Origin: Geoalkalibacter_A sp034189505
Lineage (GTDB): Bacteria; Desulfobacterota; Desulfuromonadia; Desulfuromonadales; Geoalkalibacteraceae
Direction of reading: 5' to 3'
DNA length: 64,000 bases
NCBI GenBank assembly: GCA_034189505.1
Contig: JAXHUR010000001.1
Coordinates: 62,001-126,000, forward strand
The notes beneath the pieces were generated by a model that made no database searches, had not been told where the DNA came from, and saw only the letters and a program-made list of their open reading frames with translations. Positions 25,176 to 33,779 of this stretch are shown here, piece by piece. How positions within the stretch are numbered: position 1 is the stretch's first letter; the number at the start of each line of letters is the position of its first letter. Both the position numbers and the translations under genes were made by a program.

Positions 25176-27191
25176 TCAATCCTCTTGAGAAGCAGTGGCC
25201 GGCACATTGCCTTTGGTCAGCGATGCTGCTGCTGAAATCTGGTCCGGCTTGCCGATCACCAGCAGAAGGTCGTTGGAATGGATCTGAATATCGCCCTCCG
25301 GATTGGAAACGATGCCCGATTTGTTCTGCACCGCCAGCACTGTCACCCCGTAATTCTGGCGCAGCTCGGTTTCAACAAGAGTCTTTCCAATAAGCGGCGA
25401 ATGCGCGGAAACCCGCAAAGAGCTGATTTCCACTCCCGGCAATTGAAGATCGAGCTGATCTACGGTACCGTGCTCAAGAGAAAGGCTGCGCAGCATCTGA
25501 TAGCCGTCTGCCCGCACTTCGGCCACAAATTTTTCGATCTCTTCACGCGGCACCAGGTATTTTTCGAGAATGCGCGTAAAAATCTCGACCGAAGTTTCAA
25601 ACTCTTCGGGGATAACCTCATTGGCCCCCAGTTCATAAAGGGGTTTCATTTCGGCGGAATAGCGGGTCCGTGCGATAATGTGAACCTTGGGGTTCTCCTC
25701 CCGAACCACCGATACGACCTGGCGCGTGGCGACAGGGTCCGAGATGGCGATAATCACCACACGGGCGCAATAAATGCCAACCTGTTCAAGAACTTCCTCG
25801 CGCACCGCATCTCCAAAGAAAATCGGCTCCCCCTTGGCGCGCTCCTCACGCACCGTCTCCGGATTCATTTCCAGAATGGCGTAGTCGATCCCCGCCGCAC
25901 GGGCAGCACGCGCCACGTTGCGCCCGTTGAGGCCATAACCGATAATGATGATATGGTCATTGAAGGCTCCCAGCATGCACGGATGGTTACGCGCTTCCTG
26001 TCTGCGCTCCTTGCCCTTTGGGCCTCCCCGCAAGCTCTCAACCAGGGTGACAAAACGTGGGGCTCCGGCAATCACGAAGGGTGTGGCGGCCATGGTTACA
26101 ACCGCAACGGCCAGAAACATCTGGTAGGTCTGGCCGCTCAGCAGGCCATGGTCCACCCCTGTTTTGCTCAGGATAAAGGAGAACTCCCCAACCTGGCTCA
26201 ATCCCAGACCGACCAGCAGAACCGTACGCAGCGGAAATCCCAGTGGTACCGTTGCGACCCCGGCCAGGATTGCTTTCAGCGTCAGAATTCCCAATGCGAT
26301 CAGAAAAACGGTCCCCGGTTGCGCCAGTAGAAACTTGATATCGAAGAGCATGCCGATGGAAACGAAAAAAAGACTGGTAAAAATATCGCGAAAGGGCAGT
26401 ATATTACTCAAGGCATGATGACTGTATTCGGATTCACTGATGACCAGGCCGGCCAGAAAAGCTCCCAGGGCAAATGACAGGCCGATACTGGAGGTCAGCC
26501 AGGCAGTCGCCAGACAGATGATGACGATGGTCAGCAGGAACAGCTCGCGGCTGCGGGTGCGTGCCACCTGATAAAGCAGGACCGGCACCACAAAACGGGC
26601 GCAGAGAAACACCAGCACCACCACCCCCAGCCCTTTGGCCGCCAGCAGCATCAGCGAATCGGCCAGATCTCCGGTCCCCCCTGCCAGCATGGGGGTAATC
26701 AGCATCATGGGCACGACGATAATGTCCTGAAAGATCAGAATCGCCAGGGTGGTGCGGCCGTGAGGTGTATCGATTTCGGCACGTTCCTGCAGCAGTTTGA
26801 GCACAATCGCGGTACTGCTCAAAGCCATCAGAAAACCGAGAAAAATGGCCGTGCCTCGATCCGCTCCGAGCCCGAGCTCGATAAAATAAACAATCAACAG
26901 GGTCACAAAAACCTGCAGAGAACCCGCAACCATGACGGCCTTCTTGACGCGCAGCAGGTTTTTGAGGGAAAACTCTATGCCGATGGTGAAAAGAAGCATC
27001 ACCACCCCGATTTCGGCCAGCAGTTCAACCTCATGGACCGCCTTAATCAGTCCCAGGCCGTGGGGGCCGGCCACCACACCGGTCAGCAGAAAACCCACGA
27101 TGGAAGGGATGCGCAGCAGATGGCAGACAAAAAGAACGGCCACGGCCAGACCGAAAATAACCGAGATATCGCCCAAAAGAGGAATTTCCAT
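25176..27191 (-). CDS. KefB-type monovalent cation:proton antiporter (CPA2)
   Basis: A 671-residue inner-membrane antiporter. The N-terminal part (about 5-380) has 11-13 hydrophobic helices typical of Na/H-exchanger domains of the CPA2 family (GFLLTGVVAGPHGLGLI, LSFALGAFLAGLVISES). A cytoplasmic TrkA-N/RCK domain follows (about 408-525, IIIGYGLNGRNVARAARAAG, a Rossmann nucleotide site). A TrkA-C domain (about 585-660) binds a further ligand. It likely exports K+ or Na+ against H+, and the ion is not decidable here. It is divergent from the L,D-transpeptidase gene with 76 bp between starts. Confidence 0.93.
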   Translation of the reverse strand: MEIPLLGDISVIFGLAVAVLFVCHLLRIPSIVGFLLTGVVAGPHGLGLIKAVHEVELLAEIGVVMLLFTIGIEFSLKNLLRVKKAVMVAGSLQVFVTLLIVYFIELGLGADRGTAIFLGFLMALSSTAIVLKLLQERAEIDTPHGRTTLAILIFQDIIVVPMMLITPMLAGGTGDLADSLMLLAAKGLGVVVLVFLCARFVVPVLLYQVARTRSRELFLLTIVIICLATAWLTSSIGLSFALGAFLAGLVISESEYSHHALSNILPFRDIFTSLFFVSIGMLFDIKFLLAQPGTVFLIALGILTLKAILAGVATVPLGFPLRTVLLVGLGLSQVGEFSFILSKTGVDHGLLSGQTYQMFLAVAVVTMAATPFVIAGAPRFVTLVESLRGGPKGKERRQEARNHPCMLGAFNDHIIIIGYGLNGRNVARAARAAGIDYAILEMNPETVREERAKGEPIFFGDAVREEVLEQVGIYCARVVIIAISDPVATRQVVSVVREENPKVHIIARTRYSAEMKPLYELGANEVIPEEFETSVEIFTRILEKYLVPREEIEKFVAEVRADGYQMLRSLSLEHGTVDQLDLQLPGVEISSLRVSAHSPLIGKTLVETELRQNYGVTVLAVQNKSGIVSNPEGDIQIHSNDLLLVIGKPDQISAAASLTKGNVPATASQED

Positions 27192-27267
27192 GTTTTCACC
27201 CTGTCAAAATCGTACAGCCCCTTCTTCACGTCCCTGCGGACGGCGGAGACCACTGCAAAAAAGATTG

Positions 27268-28293
27268 ATGCCCTTGGTCTTTAAAAGTGCCTTGTTCTTA
27301 TTGTCGATTGCGGGCTGTTCAGTTCTTCTGCCAACGATGGATGCCTGGGCATGGCAGCCCCGATTGATGGAAGAGGCCCGGCTAGTGAACAAAAAACCGA
27401 CCGTCATCGGCTTCAATCGCGATTATATCCTCGGCAAAGGGGAAAACCTGGTTCATCTCGCCTATCGCTCCGGCATCGGCTATACCAACCTGGTGTGCGC
27501 CAATCCGGAGATCGATCCCTGGATGCCTTCCGCCGGCCAGCACATCACACTGCCCACCGCAGCAATCATACCACAGCCTCTGGAACCGGGGATCACCATC
27601 AACCTGGCCGAACTACGCCTCTACCTGATATGGGAACAGGAGGGGCAGAAATATGTCCGGATCTACCCCATCGGCATCGGGCGTGAGGGGCGCGACACCC
27701 CCCTTGGAACCTACCGGGTCGCCAATCGCGCCGAAAATCCTTCCTGGACGCCGCCCCCTTCCATTCGCGCCCAGATGCCCGAGTTGCCGCCGGTTGTCCC
27801 TCCCGGCGGCGACAACCCTCTGGGCAGCCACTGGATCGGCCTCTCCGCTCACAATCTCGGCATTCATGGCACCAATAAACCGCATGGCGTCGGGCGACGC
27901 ATCAGCAGCGGATGCATCCGCCTTTATCCGCGCGACATTGAGGACCTTTATCACCGGGTGACCGTCGGCCTCCCGGTCAGAATCATCAACAATCCGATCA
28001 AACTCGGCATCAAAGACGGGCACCTCTACCTGGAGGTTCACTCCCTTGAAGGCATAGAGAAAGAAGCGGCTTTTCGCAGAGTGTGGGATCAGGTCGAAAC
28101 GGTCGGGGTTGAGCAGGCCATCGATCGAGGCGCGGTGCAGGAAGCACTACAGCGCGCCGACGGCCTGCCGGTAAGGGTTTCAGTCCCCAGGGAAATCGCA
28201 GGCACCAAAGCGCCGCGCCAGGAGGCCTGGTCAAAGCTAAGCCGGGGAGGCGCAACGAAGGAAAGGGGCAAAAGGGCCATAATTAATGAATAG
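27268..28293 (+). CDS. L,D-transpeptidase with LysM-like domain (YkuD)
   Basis: A 341-residue exported protein. It has a signal peptide (about 1-28), a LysM-like region (about 45-95, YILGKGENLVHLAYRSG) and a YkuD catalytic domain (about 110-255) with HGTN and the catalytic Cys in RISSGCIRLYPRD. It forms 3-3 peptidoglycan cross-links or anchors lipoproteins to the wall. An in-frame extension reaches back to 26932 but runs inside the antiporter gene on the other strand. The ATG at 27268 starts the signal peptide. The tail after about 300 is basic and disordered. Confidence 0.9.
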   Translation: MPLVFKSALFLLSIAGCSVLLPTMDAWAWQPRLMEEARLVNKKPTVIGFNRDYILGKGENLVHLAYRSGIGYTNLVCANPEIDPWMPSAGQHITLPTAAIIPQPLEPGITINLAELRLYLIWEQEGQKYVRIYPIGIGREGRDTPLGTYRVANRAENPSWTPPPSIRAQMPELPPVVPPGGDNPLGSHWIGLSAHNLGIHGTNKPHGVGRRISSGCIRLYPRDIEDLYHRVTVGLPVRIINNPIKLGIKDGHLYLEVHSLEGIEKEAAFRRVWDQVETVGVEQAIDRGAVQEALQRADGLPVRVSVPREIAGTKAPRQEAWSKLSRGGATKERGKRAIINE

Positions 28294-28397
28294 AAGTAAC
28301 CGCAAAGGACACTAACCCTTTCCACCGGTCACCAGCACCGGTGCGCAATCGCTTTTCGCCTCGCCCATATGTTCACCTCATCGTGATGCCAGACTTA

Positions 28398-28421
28398 AAA
28401 AGCCCCGTTTCCGGGGCTTTT
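28398..28421. terminator. bidirectional terminator
   Basis: The stem AAAAGCCCCG/CGGGGCTTTT has a TTTC loop and T-runs on both strands. It serves the convergent L,D-transpeptidase gene (plus) and the small lipoprotein gene (minus). Confidence 0.9.
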
Positions 28422-28445
28422 CTTTGAGCTCAAACAGATTGTCGG

Positions 28446-28757
28446 TTATTTCTGCAGGGTCATTTCGAAAGCCTTGGTCGCCTTGTCGGCAGCACTCTTG
28501 GCTTCAGACGCGCTGCCCGATGCAGCACGGGCGGAACGCTCTGCGCTCTGAGCCGACTGCTCGGCCAGCTTGGCAGCGGCTTCAGCACGGGAAGCGGCAT
28601 CCTGTGCCGATTCATTGGCCGCTTTGGCCTCACGGGCCGCAGCAATCGCTTCGTTGAACAGGTTCTCATCTTCAGGCTCGATCGTCATATAGGGCGAACA
28701 GCCAGCCATTCCCGCAGCAAATACGCCTGCGACAACCAGGGTCGTAATTTTACGCAT
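28446..28757 (-). CDS. small alanine-zipper lipoprotein (Lpp-like)
   Basis: A 103-residue lipoprotein. The signal peptide starts MRKITTLV and ends in the lipobox GMAGC. The mature chain is a continuous Ala-rich helix with Ala/Ser repeats (AAAREAKAANESAQDAASRA), as in alanine-zipper and Lpp-type outer-membrane lipoproteins that trimerise. The ATG at 28757 has GGAGG with a 7-nt spacing. It is flanked by a strong terminator and by 183 bp of AT-rich upstream DNA, so it is a monocistronic and probably abundant product. It lies beside an L,D-transpeptidase gene that could anchor such a protein, though the C-terminus (MTLQK) only ends in a single Lys. Confidence 0.88.
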   Translation of the reverse strand: MRKITTLVVAGVFAAGMAGCSPYMTIEPEDENLFNEAIAAAREAKAANESAQDAASRAEAAAKLAEQSAQSAERSARAASGSASEAKSAADKATKAFEMTLQK

Positions 28758-28940
28758 AAAAAATCCTCCTTTGTGTGTTATCGGGGCAAAAGTATGAATC
28801 CACAAATGGCTCAAGAACCGATCAATCACCCCATTAATTCACGATGATCACAATTATTCCACAAATTTACAGCACTTCAACAATAAATCCATAGAAAGAA
28901 AATTTTTAAAGGCCAAAAAAATTCTCAGTTGTCGGCCTGC

Positions 28941-29528
28941 CTATTGCCGAAGGAATTCGACGACCTTTCTTAATGCCTGACCGCGATGGCTGATGCGGTT
29001 TTTCGTCTCCATGGCAAGTTCAGCCAGGGTTTTTCCGTATTCCGGAACCAGAAAAAGGGGATCATAGCCGAAGCCGCCCGCGCCCCGTGCCTGCTCCAGG
29101 ATCAGGCCGTCAAGTCTGCCCTCAAACAGGTTGCACTCTCCCGAAGGGAGGCAATAGGCCATAACGCAGCGAAATGCCGCCCTGCGCGGCGCAGCGACGG
29201 TCTTTAATTTTCCCAGCAGCCTGCTGTTGTTGTCCGCATCGGTGGCATCAGGCCCGGCATAGCGTGCAGAAAAAATTCCAGGCTCCCCGCCCAGGGCTTC
29301 GACTTCGAGCCCTGAATCATCCGCCAGGGCAGGCTGCCCGGTCGCCTGCGCAACGACTTGGGCTTTTTTTCGCGCATTGGCCGCAAAACTGTCGCCATCC
29401 TCGACAATTTCCCCGATGCTTTCAAAGGCGTCGAGCCCCACGACCTCGACACCGACATCGGACAATAGATGCTTGATTTCGCGAAGCTTGCCGGAATTTC
29501 GGGTGGCGACCACCAGTGTCGAAGTCAT
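28941..29528 (-). CDS. rdgB: XTP/dITP diphosphatase
   Basis: Hydrolyses non-canonical purine triphosphates (XTP, dITP) to monophosphates, keeping them out of DNA. The 195-residue protein has VVATRNSGKLREIKHLL (triphosphate loop), DDSGLEVEALGG, FSARYAG and, near the end, SHRGQAL. It follows rph by 3 bp on the same strand, a common bacterial pairing. The three genes amidase-rph-rdgB form a packed unit. Confidence 0.96.
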   Translation of the reverse strand: MTSTLVVATRNSGKLREIKHLLSDVGVEVVGLDAFESIGEIVEDGDSFAANARKKAQVVAQATGQPALADDSGLEVEALGGEPGIFSARYAGPDATDADNNSRLLGKLKTVAAPRRAAFRCVMAYCLPSGECNLFEGRLDGLILEQARGAGGFGYDPLFLVPEYGKTLAELAMETKNRISHRGQALRKVVEFLRQ

Positions 29529-29531
29529 AAT

Positions 29532-30260
29532 TTATGCCTCCAGGGCCTGCTGCTGCAGCCGGGTCAGATCTGCACAGCCCTTCATCGCCAGGTCCCGCAG
29601 AGCATCCAGCTCCTCTGCCGTAAAGGGTTCCTCTTCCGCAGTTCCCTGCACTTCAACGAAACGTCCGGAACTGGTGATCACAAAGTTCATATCGACCTGG
29701 GCCTGAAAATCCTCCTGATAATCCAGATCGAGCAGCGGCACGCCCCCCACCACCCCGACACTGACGGCCGCAACGCTTTCAATAATGGGCATGCGCTCGA
29801 TCAGGCCTTTCTCCAGCAATCCGGACAAGGCATCGGAGAGGGCGACATAAGCACCGGTGATGGAAGCGGTCCGGGTGCCGCCGTCGGCCTGCAATACATC
29901 GCAGTCGATCTTGATGGTCCGCTCGCCCAGCCCCTCAAGATCAACCACCGCACGCAGAGAACGACCGATCAACCGTTGTATTTCGTGGGTCCGACCGCCG
30001 ATCTTGCCCCGTGCCGCCTCCCGCGGGCTGCGCGTCTGAGTGGCGCGCGGCAGCATGCTGTATTCGGCGGTTACCCAGCCGCGCCCTTCGCCACGCATAA
30101 ACGGCGGCACATTCTCTTCAACGGAGGCATTGCATAAAACACGTGTCTCGCCAAAGGAAACAAGAACGGAGCCCTCGGCGTAACGGGTAAAGCCCCGCTC
30201 GAAAATAACGGGGCGCAATTGGTCGGGGGTGCGGTCGTAAGAACGTTCAACATTCAACAT
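29532..30260 (-). CDS. rph: ribonuclease PH
   Basis: Phosphorolytic 3'-5' exoribonuclease that trims tRNA 3' ends. The 242-residue length is standard. Motifs are RTPDQLRPVIFERGFTRYAE at the N-terminus, PPFMRGEGRGWVTAEYSMLP and GRSLRAVVDLEGLGERTIKI. The ATG overlaps the stop of the amidase gene upstream by one base (TGATG), and the stop is 3 bp from rdgB. Confidence 0.97.
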   Translation of the reverse strand: MLNVERSYDRTPDQLRPVIFERGFTRYAEGSVLVSFGETRVLCNASVEENVPPFMRGEGRGWVTAEYSMLPRATQTRSPREAARGKIGGRTHEIQRLIGRSLRAVVDLEGLGERTIKIDCDVLQADGGTRTASITGAYVALSDALSGLLEKGLIERMPIIESVAAVSVGVVGGVPLLDLDYQEDFQAQVDMNFVITSSGRFVEVQGTAEEEPFTAEELDALRDLAMKGCADLTRLQQQALEA

Positions 30261-31342
30261 CAGGGTGCTGTCTCCTCGGTTTTTCGAATAAAATTCTGCA
30301 GGCCGTCATAAAGCGCCTGAGCGATAGTCTCGCGACCGGCATCCGTCACCAGCCGCGCATGATCCTTTGGATTGGTGAGATATCCCAGCTCGACCAGAAC
30401 CGTAGGAAGATTGCCGCGCCCGAGAGCCGGCAGCCCGGCCTGGTAAATGCCGCTTGTTTCAATCCCCGCAGCTTCCAGGCTCTGCCGTAGATGACGCGCT
30501 AGCCGCATGCTGTCTCCCCGCTCTGCATCGATGCGTTCGCCCTCAAATTCCTCCTGCGGTCGCACGACCAGGGCGGCTCCATCGACAGACATCTCCCAGG
30601 ACGCCTGGGCATGCAGGATAAGCAGTGCATCGACTTCCTTTTTCAGAGCAGGCTCCAGCCGCTGAGCAGGCGTGACCGCGTAATCGGCATCACGGCTGAG
30701 ATAGACCGGAACCCCCAGCCGCATTTTGGTGATCTTGGCCAGCTGCCGGGCGGTGGCGAGAGCCACATCCTTTTCCTGGATCCCGTCAAGACCGATAGTG
30801 CCGGTATCAAACCCGCCATGACCGGGATCGAGCGCAAGAGCCCGAAGCCTGGCCGAGTTGGAGGAGGATGCCTCCCGGCGCAGCAGCATGGCGAACAGCC
30901 GATCCAGAGTTCCGGGCTCGTCTTCTTCAACGTCCTCGCGCGAGGTCAGATTGCGATAATAAATTGGAGTTCGGATCAGGTCGGGCAGGTGACGGGTGAC
31001 AAACTCTTCAGGCACCCGCAGGCGACTGTCGATAAACCGCGGCTTGCGGCTCAGGGGGCGATAGCTTCCATCAACCCTCACAAACTGGCTGCCCGGTGCA
31101 ATAACCACGCTGCCACGCGGGCTTTCGAAGCGATAGACATGTTTGACACTGTCCCACTCGCCGCCGCGGCCCACCGCCGCCAGAACATCTTCGATGGCCA
31201 CGAAAAAGGTCTGATCCTGCCAGTAGACCTCTTCGATCACCTTCGGTGAGCGCCCCTCAGGTGCCAGCTCCACCACTGCCTGTGCTGCAGGGCACGTCAG
31301 AAAAACAAAGAATAGCAACAGCGCCAGCTGGACAAACCGCAT
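30260..31342 (-). CDS. N-acetylmuramoyl-L-alanine amidase (Amidase_3)
   Basis: A 360-residue exported amidase that cuts the glycan-peptide bond of peptidoglycan. It has a signal peptide (about 1-23, ending AAQA), an N-terminal region resembling substrate-binding modules (about 25-150), and a catalytic Amidase_3 domain (about 168-355). The zinc residues are seen in LDPGHGGFDTG, EKDVALA, the His of ILHAQA, and the catalytic Glu in VELGYLTNPKD. The second metal His is in ILHAQA where many relatives have SIHAN. The ATG at 31342 has GGAGAGG upstream. It is first of the amidase-rph-rdgB group. Confidence 0.93.
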   Translation of the reverse strand: MRFVQLALLLFFVFLTCPAAQAVVELAPEGRSPKVIEEVYWQDQTFFVAIEDVLAAVGRGGEWDSVKHVYRFESPRGSVVIAPGSQFVRVDGSYRPLSRKPRFIDSRLRVPEEFVTRHLPDLIRTPIYYRNLTSREDVEEDEPGTLDRLFAMLLRREASSSNSARLRALALDPGHGGFDTGTIGLDGIQEKDVALATARQLAKITKMRLGVPVYLSRDADYAVTPAQRLEPALKKEVDALLILHAQASWEMSVDGAALVVRPQEEFEGERIDAERGDSMRLARHLRQSLEAAGIETSGIYQAGLPALGRGNLPTVLVELGYLTNPKDHARLVTDAGRETIAQALYDGLQNFIRKTEETAP

Positions 31343-31483
31343 ACACCTCTCCTTCACCAGGCCTGCACTACGGGGATGAAAGCCTTCCCCTGAAGAAAGC
31401 TGGGGAAATTGCAGACCAAAGCCAAATCTTATACATCAAGGCCCGGAAGGGCGTCAATTAACGTCCCGGCACATCAGCAAAAC

Positions 31484-32548
31484 TCAACCGTCCCTGTAAC
31501 TGGAGATGGATTGAAATCCCACCAGCGTTTCGCAGTGGTTCGGAGAACGCTGCAAACGTTCCAGAAGCCGTTGCGTCAAGCGCTCCTCCAGATCTCTCAG
31601 GGCATCCGGATCGGCAGGCAGATCCGGCACCTGTCCCCCCGCAATCATGCCGTGACCTCCGGCGGTCCCGAAACCTTCGACCACATGGCGCATCACCTCC
31701 CCGGCGTTGATCTCCTGGGACTGAGTGCGGAAAGAGAGGACGCCGCTGTTTTTGTAAATTCCCAGTCCCAGCACCACGTCAATCTCTTCGGCACGCATCA
31801 GGAAATCGGCCATTTCAGCGACAATTTCGGGATGGCCTATTTCAAACAGGTTGAACACCAGAACGCCTTCGAATATGCGTGCATTGCTGATGGCTTTATT
31901 GAATACGCGGAAATATTCCAGGGGAACCTTGGATTGAACGATGTTGAACAGAATCCGGTTGTTAACCAGCGGAATCAGCTGCAGATAACTCTCCCGGTCG
32001 GCCCGGCACCACTCGCGACCCAGATCCTGGGTCTCGGATTTGATCGCATAAAACAGCGCCGTCGCCAGCTTTGTGCTCATGGATATTTTCTGGGCGAGAA
32101 GGTATTCATGCAGGATGGTCGCGGAGGCACCGTAATCCTCGCGGATGTCGACCCACCGGCAGGAGCGGCTGCTCTCCCGGGCCGGGTGATGATCGATGAC
32201 CAGGTGAACCGGTTGATCCTCAGGCCAGGAGTTGTTGCCGGTGCCGGGCTGAGTATCGACCATGCACACCACATTGAAATGATTAAGATCCAGGGAATGG
32301 ATAGGAGAACTCTTGATTTCCAGTTCCCTGACCATCTGGCGGTTTTCTCCGCGCCCGATCATGCCGCCGAAAGTGATCACCGCATCCTGTCCGTTCTTGA
32401 CCAGAAGCAGGTGTCGTAGAACGGTTGCGGAGGCCAGAGAATCGGGATCGGGATTATCATGGGTGACAATAAGCACCCGCCCTTTTCCCTGGGCCCAATT
32501 GATGAACTGTTCTGAAAATTCCCGGGAGTGTGTCAGGTCGAGGGCCAT
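31484..32548 (-). CDS. DHH/DHHA1 phosphoesterase (NrnA-like)
   Basis: A 354-residue manganese phosphoesterase. The DHH domain has THDNPDPDSLASA, an Asp in CMVDTQPG and the namesake DHH in LVIDHHPARES. The DHHA1 domain near the C-terminus has GTAGGHGMIAGGQV, which binds substrate phosphates. Relatives degrade nanoRNA, pAp or cyclic-dinucleotide products. The exact substrate is not decidable. The ATG has AAGGAG 10 nt upstream. A hairpin repeat lies between this gene and the LOG-like gene upstream. Confidence 0.9.
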   Translation of the reverse strand: MALDLTHSREFSEQFINWAQGKGRVLIVTHDNPDPDSLASATVLRHLLLVKNGQDAVITFGGMIGRGENRQMVRELEIKSSPIHSLDLNHFNVVCMVDTQPGTGNNSWPEDQPVHLVIDHHPARESSRSCRWVDIREDYGASATILHEYLLAQKISMSTKLATALFYAIKSETQDLGREWCRADRESYLQLIPLVNNRILFNIVQSKVPLEYFRVFNKAISNARIFEGVLVFNLFEIGHPEIVAEMADFLMRAEEIDVVLGLGIYKNSGVLSFRTQSQEINAGEVMRHVVEGFGTAGGHGMIAGGQVPDLPADPDALRDLEERLTQRLLERLQRSPNHCETLVGFQSISSYRDG

Positions 32549-32613
32549 GAACAGAAGTCTCCTTGAATTGCATTATGAGAGAAATCAGATCAGTTGAAAA
32601 CCAGAAGTTCCTA

Positions 32614-32650
32614 CCTCGCGGGGCCGCAACTCCCACGCTGAACAGTTTCG
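32614..32650 (-). repeat. hairpin repeat, copy 2
   Basis: On the minus strand CTGTTCAGCGTGGGAGTTG is followed by a complementary CCCCGCG, forming a stem (one wobble) around an 8-9 nt loop and ending GAGGT. It starts 3 bp after the stop codon of the LOG-like gene. Confidence 0.6.
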
Positions 32651-32653
32651 AGA

Positions 32654-33127
32654 TCAGGAATCCTTCCGGTCGAGGCGATCGAAGACCCAGCTTACAGCGC
32701 CACGCGGGGTAACGGCAGGCATCACGCCGGGGATATCGCGCCAGCCTCCCAAGGCGGTTACCGGCCGGCCGAGCTTCAATGCGATGGCGATCTCGGAGAG
32801 GGTGCCGTATTCGCCCTCCACCGCCACAAGGGCGCGGGCGGTGTGAGCAATAATAACATTGCGGGCGTGGCCCAGGTCGGTCACCACCGGGAGGCTGACC
32901 CACGGGTTGCCCTGATCGGCCTGGTCACCGGGCAGAATGCCCATCGTCTGGCCGCCGGCTTCGATGCAGCCGCGGCAGGCTTCTTCCATCACTCCGCCCA
33001 TTCCGCCGCACACCAGCACCGCATCGCGCCAGGCGATCAGGCGCCCGATTTCATAGGCCCACTGCCGGCCCTGCTCAGAGGCCACACCGGCTCCGATCAC
33101 TCCGATCATAAGTTTCCTTACCGACAT
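32654..33127 (-). CDS. LOG-related nucleotide-binding protein (TIGR00725-like)
   Basis: A 157-residue Rossmann-like protein with VCGGMGGVMEEACRGCIEAGG and the later VEGEYGTLSEIAIAL, the two conserved motifs of the lysine-decarboxylase-like (LOG) superfamily. Some LOG members are cytokinin-type phosphoribohydrolases. This short variant belongs to a subfamily without a proven reaction. The ATG has GGAG 8 nt upstream, derived from the sequence just past the stop of the ATPase relic. Confidence 0.85.
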   Translation of the reverse strand: MSVRKLMIGVIGAGVASEQGRQWAYEIGRLIAWRDAVLVCGGMGGVMEEACRGCIEAGGQTMGILPGDQADQGNPWVSLPVVTDLGHARNVIIAHTARALVAVEGEYGTLSEIAIALKLGRPVTALGGWRDIPGVMPAVTPRGAVSWVFDRLDRKDS

Positions 33128-33137
33128 AGTCGCACTC

Positions 33138-33779
33138 CTACAGATCCGCGGCCCGCCGCTTGAGCAACAGGCTGTTGGTCACGGCGGTGACACTGAAAAA
33201 AGCCATGGCCAGACCGGCATACTCCGGCGGAAGGACAAAGGCGCACGATCTGCGAAAGAACGGCTTCACTCCCGACACGGGTGGCGCGCACCAGCACGAC
33301 ATCCCCGGACTTTACCCGGCTGGCGGCCACTTCACGCACCTGTCTGTCTCCAACAGCACCGCGCGGTCGGCCTGCAGATGCGGCGGCTTCCTCAGCGCCT
33401 GACCCGCCTTGCCCTTGGCGCGCGCTTTCGTCGGCGGCATTGACCCGTGCCTCGGACACCCCTTGAAGCCCCAGCAGTTTTTTTCAATGGTCGCTGCGCA
33501 TGAGGCACAGTGCATGCCACGCACCCCGGAACGCAGACGTCCGGTCTCCTCCGGCGAACCGACCTGCTCAGCCTCACAGCCGAGATCAGCCACCTTCGAA
33601 GCAATATTTTCCGAACTCACTTTCTGCGGATCACTCTCGACACGCGGTTTCTCCGCTGCGAAATTGACAGTCGCAGTACTCACGCCGCCCATTTTTGCCA
33701 CGCCTTTTTCACTCGTTCGGGTGCAATTGGCGCAACTCATCCCTATGAAGCGGAATTCGAGAGCGTCGGGCAGGGTCAT
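33138..33779 (-). pseudogene. collapsed relic of a copper-type P1B-ATPase (CopA-like)
   Basis: Fragments of a heavy-metal P-type ATPase lie in correct order but in more than one frame. There are two metal-binding domains (GMSCANCTRTSEKG and GMHCASCAATIEKN) and a piece of the pre-actuator region (KGKAGQALRK, LQADRAVLLETD). Actuator pieces in another frame follow (VKSGDVVLVR joined directly to ATRVGSEAVLSQIVRL), then the last helix and tail (EYAGLAMAFFSVTAVTNSLLLKRRAADL is the region). Only about 640 bp remain of an expected 2.4 kb. The CPC membrane motif, the DKTGT phosphorylation site and the ATP-binding domain are gone. The ATG overlaps the TPR gene's TGA by 4 bp, so it was once the second gene of that operon. 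Confidence 0.85.

Noticed and set aside
26932..27267. N-terminal extension of the L,D-transpeptidase
   Set aside because: It lies inside the antiporter gene on the opposite strand and would bury the signal peptide that begins at the ATG at 27268.
33118..33459. A separate small gene of about 113 residues
   Set aside because: Its sequence is a frame-shifted part of the P-type ATPase relic, with actuator-domain fragments, and it has no start signal of its own.
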